Shown here piece after piece: positions 5,618-8,685 of a stretch of DNA of 8,685 bases (within the stretch, counting starts at the first letter, position 1; each line of letters opens with the position of its first letter). The translations under genes and the position numbers were made by a program. The stretch comes from Candidatus Poribacteria bacterium. Its GTDB lineage: Bacteria; Poribacteria; WGA-4E; UBA9662. The DNA is taken from positions 1-8,685 of the forward strand of contig PBVO01000135.1 in the NCBI GenBank assembly GCA_002729015.1. Reading direction: 5' to 3'. The notes below the pieces were generated by a model that saw only the letters and a program-made list of their open reading frames with translations, was not told the origin of the DNA and did not search any database.

Positions 5618-8600
5618 TTGATGATCATCATCTTACGGGGAGCAGTAATTGCGTGAAATGATGGATCCCTCGAATTACCAATTGACTGTAGCTGATAAAA
5701 GTACACACCACTAGCAACAGGGTAACCTTTCTGATCCCGGCCATCCCAGTATGAAGCGCGGTCCGTACTCAAATAAGAACCCGGAGGTAACTCACCCAAT
5801 TTCAACAAACGAATAAGATCACCGTTCGAATTGTAAATTGCAACCTGAACCGATTGAGCATTTGTAAGTTGAAAAGGTATCCAAGTTTCAGGGTTGAAAG
5901 GGTTGGGGTAATTTTGAAAAAGTTGTGTTTGTTGTTTCAACTTAGCAGTTAATTGATTAATTAGTTGATTTACAATAGATCGCGTTGATTCTGATCCTGC
6001 AACAGATAGTGTAGTGAGCTGGTTATTGATAGCTACTAGTTGCATTAGGGTAGATTCCTTCAAAAAGCTATTTTGGGATTCACTCTTCATCAGGATCGAA
6101 ATCTGCTGCCCAAATGTTAAGTAGCTGGGAGCAGTTGAAGTCCCACCAAATTCTTGACCAAAATGAGACCCAATCAAAACAATATCGAAAATATTAACTG
6201 TTTGGTCGCCATTGACATCACCCAAAAGATTAGAGCCTGTTAAACTAAATTGATTAGCGGCAATCACTAAATCAAAAATATTGACTTGCCCATCCTTATT
6301 GACGTCCCAATCTGGAAGAGTAAAACCAATATGGATATTTGCATCCACTAAGTTAACATCAATAGATTGAGCTTGTGCATCCGAGAAAATAGTATCTTGA
6401 AAGGTTACAGCAGTTTTACCACTCCGCTTAGACCGAAACTGAACTTTAGCCAACGTGCCGGCCCCACTCATACCGTTGGTACCTAGCCTGCTGACTGCTA
6501 TAGAGACGCGGCCGATTTTGTCACCGGTGTCTACTGCCTCTGGAGACTTAGTCGGAACAAAAGTATCGGCATTAAGACGTTTAAGAAATTCTCCTTCTGA
6601 AACACTTAATACTTCTAATACTTCAGGGTCATATGTCAAGGTGGCCTCAAATCCTAGCAACCCTGCGACGTTTTGTACTTGCACCAGCAAATCGAAAACA
6701 CTGCCTTGCTCGATTTTGGCTTCACAATCAATCTCCGCACATAAATTCAGTAAAACTGTTGGTTTGTCAGGGGACACTCGCAAACGACGATGGATTTCAA
6801 TCGGAGGTAAATCGGTATAGCTTTGACCAAGTTGATCAACAGCATAAGCGAAAATAAGATATCGACCAGATTCTCGGAATTGAGCGTGCAGCTTAGAGTA
6901 AGCCTGTTCAGATTGATTAGGGATTAATTCTACGGACTCAAATTTTAGCTGTTCCCAGTTGTCCAAATCTTGCTTAATTTCAAATGATGGAGGTACGATA
7001 ATAGCCCAGACCTCAGCAATTTCAGGTTGGCTAATCAATGGCTTGCTTACTGTAACACGAATCTGGATCGATTGCTGATCAGCGGTTAATACTTGAGATT
7101 CAGTAGCCCAACGTAGTGGATTGTTAGCAATTGATTGTAGTTCGGTATCAGTTGGTACTAAAATCTGACCAGCTTGTTCCAAATCTTTAGCTTGGTTGGG
7201 AATTCCATTTCCATTAGCATCAATTTGTGGAAGTTGGTGTCGATGGATCTGGCTATTCCGAAGAAAGCGTTCGGCTTCAATAAAAGCCTTTCCTACAGAG
7301 TGATTTCTCAGTATTTGGTCGAAAAAAACAGTCGAAAAGGAAGCACCATTCGGCTGAATTCGATTTTGCCGGTCTGGATGTGTGCTAGTCACTATTACTC
7401 GATTGAGGGCTGATAAAGCTGGCTTTCCATTGGTCCGTTGTGTGATAAAATTGCCACTATAGCTTCCCTCGACAAAAACTAACGTCTTTGTTTCTTCTGG
7501 GACAACCGATAATAGCTCAGCTAATTTATCAGGCGTGACTTCCGTTTGGTCAGAAAGTAAAAACGTTGGGCCCAAATTTGGTGATATAAGATAAATGAGA
7601 AGAGGGGACTGTTCCCCAACTTTAGGTGCGGCCCACTCTACAATCGATTGCTTTAAGTAGTCGATTGTCGCAGGATGATCAGTCGAAGTGGGAGTCAATA
7701 ATCGAATATCGTTATCTGGATCTAGACGACGTTTGGCTAAGGTCTCAAGAACTGATTTCGTTATTTTTTCCAGGAACTGGGGACCTGACCCGTTGCCACC
7801 TAGCACTAAAATGGCCTTGCCTCGATCTAAAGTAGTGATGAATATGGTCGACTGGCTAGAACTGAGATAAGCTTCGCTGCCTAGGTAATTGGCCTCTATT
7901 AACCAGCCACCCGGCCGGTCAAAGGTATAATCAAATGAGAATATTCCCGCTCGGTCAGTCAGTACCGTATTACTTTGTTGAACTGAACCATCCGGCGGGG
8001 TCAACTGCAGCTCGATTGGTAAATTGGCAATGCTGGGGCTCACTTGTCCTCTAATAGGGCGCATTCCACCCAAACGTACAGACGTTTCTCCCAAAAAAGA
8101 GATGGTCGTCGGTACGCCCTTGATATTGACCGAGACACGTTCCGTTTTGTTTACTAATTCGCCTAGCTTAAACGTAACCTGTGCATCTGCCGTTTGGTCA
8201 GTAGGCTTTATGGTGTAAGCAGCCGTGTATATGCCTTGGCTCATTTCGCTCAATGGCAGATTGTTGACTGAGTCCAATCCATTCACCGAAACCCTAGCTT
8301 GGCCTTCGGGGGTTCCAACTAACTGGAAAATTAGCTTTTCGCCTGTCATTACTGCTTTGGGTGAAACGGCTACTGAATGGATCAGCATACTGTTAGCATC
8401 AGGCAGGTTTAACGTTAGGGTGTTGCTGGCCTGAACTGCACCATCGATCAATACGCTAATGACAACATCCCCTGGTTTTTGATCAACTGTGTAAGTTGTC
8501 ATCCAAACCTGATTTTTAGCGTCTAACACGGCAGAAGATAATTTACCTCCTCCTGTCACTTTCAAAATCGGTGGTCGATCGGTGATCCGGTTACCGTTAG

Positions 8601-8685
8601 GGTCAACAGTTGTCACTGTAACACTAGCCGTAGAGTGGCCATCAGCAGGTAGTACCTTGGGGGTAATTTCGACAACTGTCTTAGC
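5614..8685 (-). CDS. Giant modular secreted protein: Ig-like repeats, degenerate C13 peptidase-like domain, cohesin, dockerin, FlgD-like sorting domain (N-terminus outside window)
   Basis: The frame is open to the right edge, so the visible 1023 residues are a C-terminal part. An in-frame GTG at 8614-8616 could be taken as a start, but the 23 preceding codons (AKTVVEITPKV...) continue an Ig/invasin-like strand pattern. Domains in visible numbering: Big_1-like Ig (1-93), Ig-like with GIYTAAYTI (about 98-190), Ig-like (about 192-285), C13 legumain/caspase-like (about 288-513), Ig-like with EVWAIIVPP (about 518-635), cohesin (about 640-788), type I dockerin pair DVNKDGQVNIFD and DVNGDQTVNIFD (794-805 and 823-834), a linker, and a FlgD-like/type IX-like sorting domain (about 923-1023) with PNPFNPETWIP, YWDGRD, ASGVYFYQL and final KMMIIK. 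The C13 domain has Ser where the catalytic Cys should be and SPN where a His-Gly should be. Probably surface-exposed or released, joining other proteins through cohesin-dockerin contacts. Role unknown; exact domain edges are approximate. Confidence 0.93.
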   Translation of the reverse strand, partial: AKTVVEITPKVLPADGHSTASVTVTTVDPNGNRITDRPPILKVTGGGKLSSAVLDAKNQVWMTTYTVDQKPGDVVISVLIDGAVQASNTLTLNLPDANSMLIHSVAVSPKAVMTGEKLIFQLVGTPEGQARVSVNGLDSVNNLPLSEMSQGIYTAAYTIKPTDQTADAQVTFKLGELVNKTERVSVNIKGVPTTISFLGETSVRLGGMRPIRGQVSPSIANLPIELQLTPPDGSVQQSNTVLTDRAGIFSFDYTFDRPGGWLIEANYLGSEAYLSSSQSTIFITTLDRGKAILVLGGNGSGPQFLEKITKSVLETLAKRRLDPDNDIRLLTPTSTDHPATIDYLKQSIVEWAAPKVGEQSPLLIYLISPNLGPTFLLSDQTEVTPDKLAELLSVVPEETKTLVFVEGSYSGNFITQRTNGKPALSALNRVIVTSTHPDRQNRIQPNGASFSTVFFDQILRNHSVGKAFIEAERFLRNSQIHRHQLPQIDANGNGIPNQAKDLEQAGQILVPTDTELQSIANNPLRWATESQVLTADQQSIQIRVTVSKPLISQPEIAEVWAIIVPPSFEIKQDLDNWEQLKFESVELIPNQSEQAYSKLHAQFRESGRYLIFAYAVDQLGQSYTDLPPIEIHRRLRVSPDKPTVLLNLCAEIDCEAKIEQGSVFDLLVQVQNVAGLLGFEATLTYDPEVLEVLSVSEGEFLKRLNADTFVPTKSPEAVDTGDKIGRVSIAVSRLGTNGMSGAGTLAKVQFRSKRSGKTAVTFQDTIFSDAQAQSIDVNLVDANIHIGFTLPDWDVNKDGQVNIFDLVIAANQFSLTGSNLLGDVNGDQTVNIFDIVLIGSHFGQEFGGTSTAPSYLTFGQQISILMKSESQNSFLKESTLMQLVAINNQLTTLSVAGSESTRSIVNQLINQLTAKLKQQTQLFQNYPNPFNPETWIPFQLTNAQSVQVAIYNSNGDLIRLLKLGELPPGSYLSTDRASYWDGRDQKGYPVASGVYFYQLQSIGNSRDPSFHAITAPRKMMIIK
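6151..6312 (-). other. Type I dockerin coding segment (two calcium-loop repeats)
   Basis: Two EF-hand-like loops, DVNKDGQVNIFD and DVNGDQTVNIFD, each followed by a helix (LVIAANQF, IVLIGSHFG). Asp/Asn at loop positions 1, 3, 5 and 12 match calcium binding. The second loop has Gln in place of the Gly after the third Asp. The near identity of the two halves is the usual dockerin internal duplication. Confidence 0.92.
6322..6768 (-). other. Cohesin domain coding segment
   Basis: Starts with PTVLLNLCAEIDCEAKIEQG and contains the cohesin-like phrases VQNVAGLLGFEATLTYDPEVLEV, written here in part, and GAGTLAKVQFRSKRSG. Cohesins bind dockerins in cellulosome-like and surface assemblies. The pair of Cys residues near the first strand could form a disulfide. 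It sits directly before the dockerin of the same chain. Confidence 0.85.
7147..7824 (-). other. Degenerate legumain/caspase-like (peptidase C13-type) domain
   Basis: Coding segment within the large secreted protein. It begins GKAILVLGGNGSGP, as in bacterial C13-type domains (KAIIVAG...), and ends with IDANGNGIPNQAKD, a loop also typical of that group. At the two catalytic positions the expected DHGG-like motif reads SPNLG and the expected DACxSGSF reads EGSYSGNF. The Ser codon at 7462-7464 is AGC, one base from the Cys codon TGC. The fold assignment comes from motif recall, not alignment. It is followed by the Ig-like domain (EVWAIIVPP) that commonly follows such peptidases. Confidence 0.7.

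Noticed and set aside
6455..6857. Overlapping plus-strand frames antisense to the cohesin segment
   Set aside because: The minus-strand cohesin reading is clear; these are shadow frames with no motif of their own.
8614..8616. GTG as the start codon of the large secreted protein
   Set aside because: The frame continues without a stop to the window edge, and the 23 upstream codons encode a plausible Ig-like strand, so the GTG is most likely internal.
1..8685. CRISPR array, tRNA, rRNA or phage genes
   Set aside because: No regularly spaced direct repeats, no cloverleaf-like sequence, no conserved rRNA stretch and no phage-type gene were seen on either strand.

Overview
All four protein-coding genes in this window lie on the minus strand, so transcription runs from high to low coordinates. 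The sequence looks like a marine or sponge-associated bacterium of the Candidatus Poribacteria type or a relative in the wider Planctomycetes neighbourhood. Three things suggest this. First, there is a Planctomycete-type DUF1549/DUF1553 cytochrome protein. Second, the large secreted protein has a C-terminal sorting domain carrying the PNPFNPETWIP motif, a wording I associate with Poribacteria. Third, that protein also combines cohesin, dockerin and Ig-like modules. The taxonomic call is an inference from protein character; there is no rRNA or other marker here.

Region by region: positions 5614-8685 hold the C-terminal 1023 residues of a giant modular secreted protein whose start lies beyond the right edge. 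Its order is three Ig-like domains, a legumain/caspase-like (C13-type) domain that appears to have lost its catalytic His and Cys, another Ig-like domain, a cohesin, a paired-repeat dockerin, a linker and the FlgD-like sorting domain. Positions 4927-5613 are a gene-free region with a 14-bp inverted repeat, a small hairpin, and a good sigma70-type promoter about 125 nt before the next gene.

Positions 4926 down to 1 form a tightly packed operon. A Gfo/Idh/MocA-family sugar-type oxidoreductase (3883-4926) ends with TAA directly abutting the ATG of a secreted DUF1549/LamG/DUF1553 cytochrome-type protein (754-3882). That gene in turn overlaps by 23 nt a PfkB/ribokinase-family sugar kinase (1-776), which is cut by the left edge just before its catalytic Asp.

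The operon reads as a small carbohydrate-use module: an exported heme-c protein with a LamG (concanavalin-like) domain outside the cytoplasm, and an NAD(P)-dependent oxidoreductase plus a sugar kinase inside. The substrate cannot be read from the sequence. The usual DUF1501 partner of DUF1549/DUF1553 proteins is not present in the visible part. The strongest candidates for something unusual are the catalytically dead-looking C13 domain and this cytochrome-oxidoreductase-kinase pairing.
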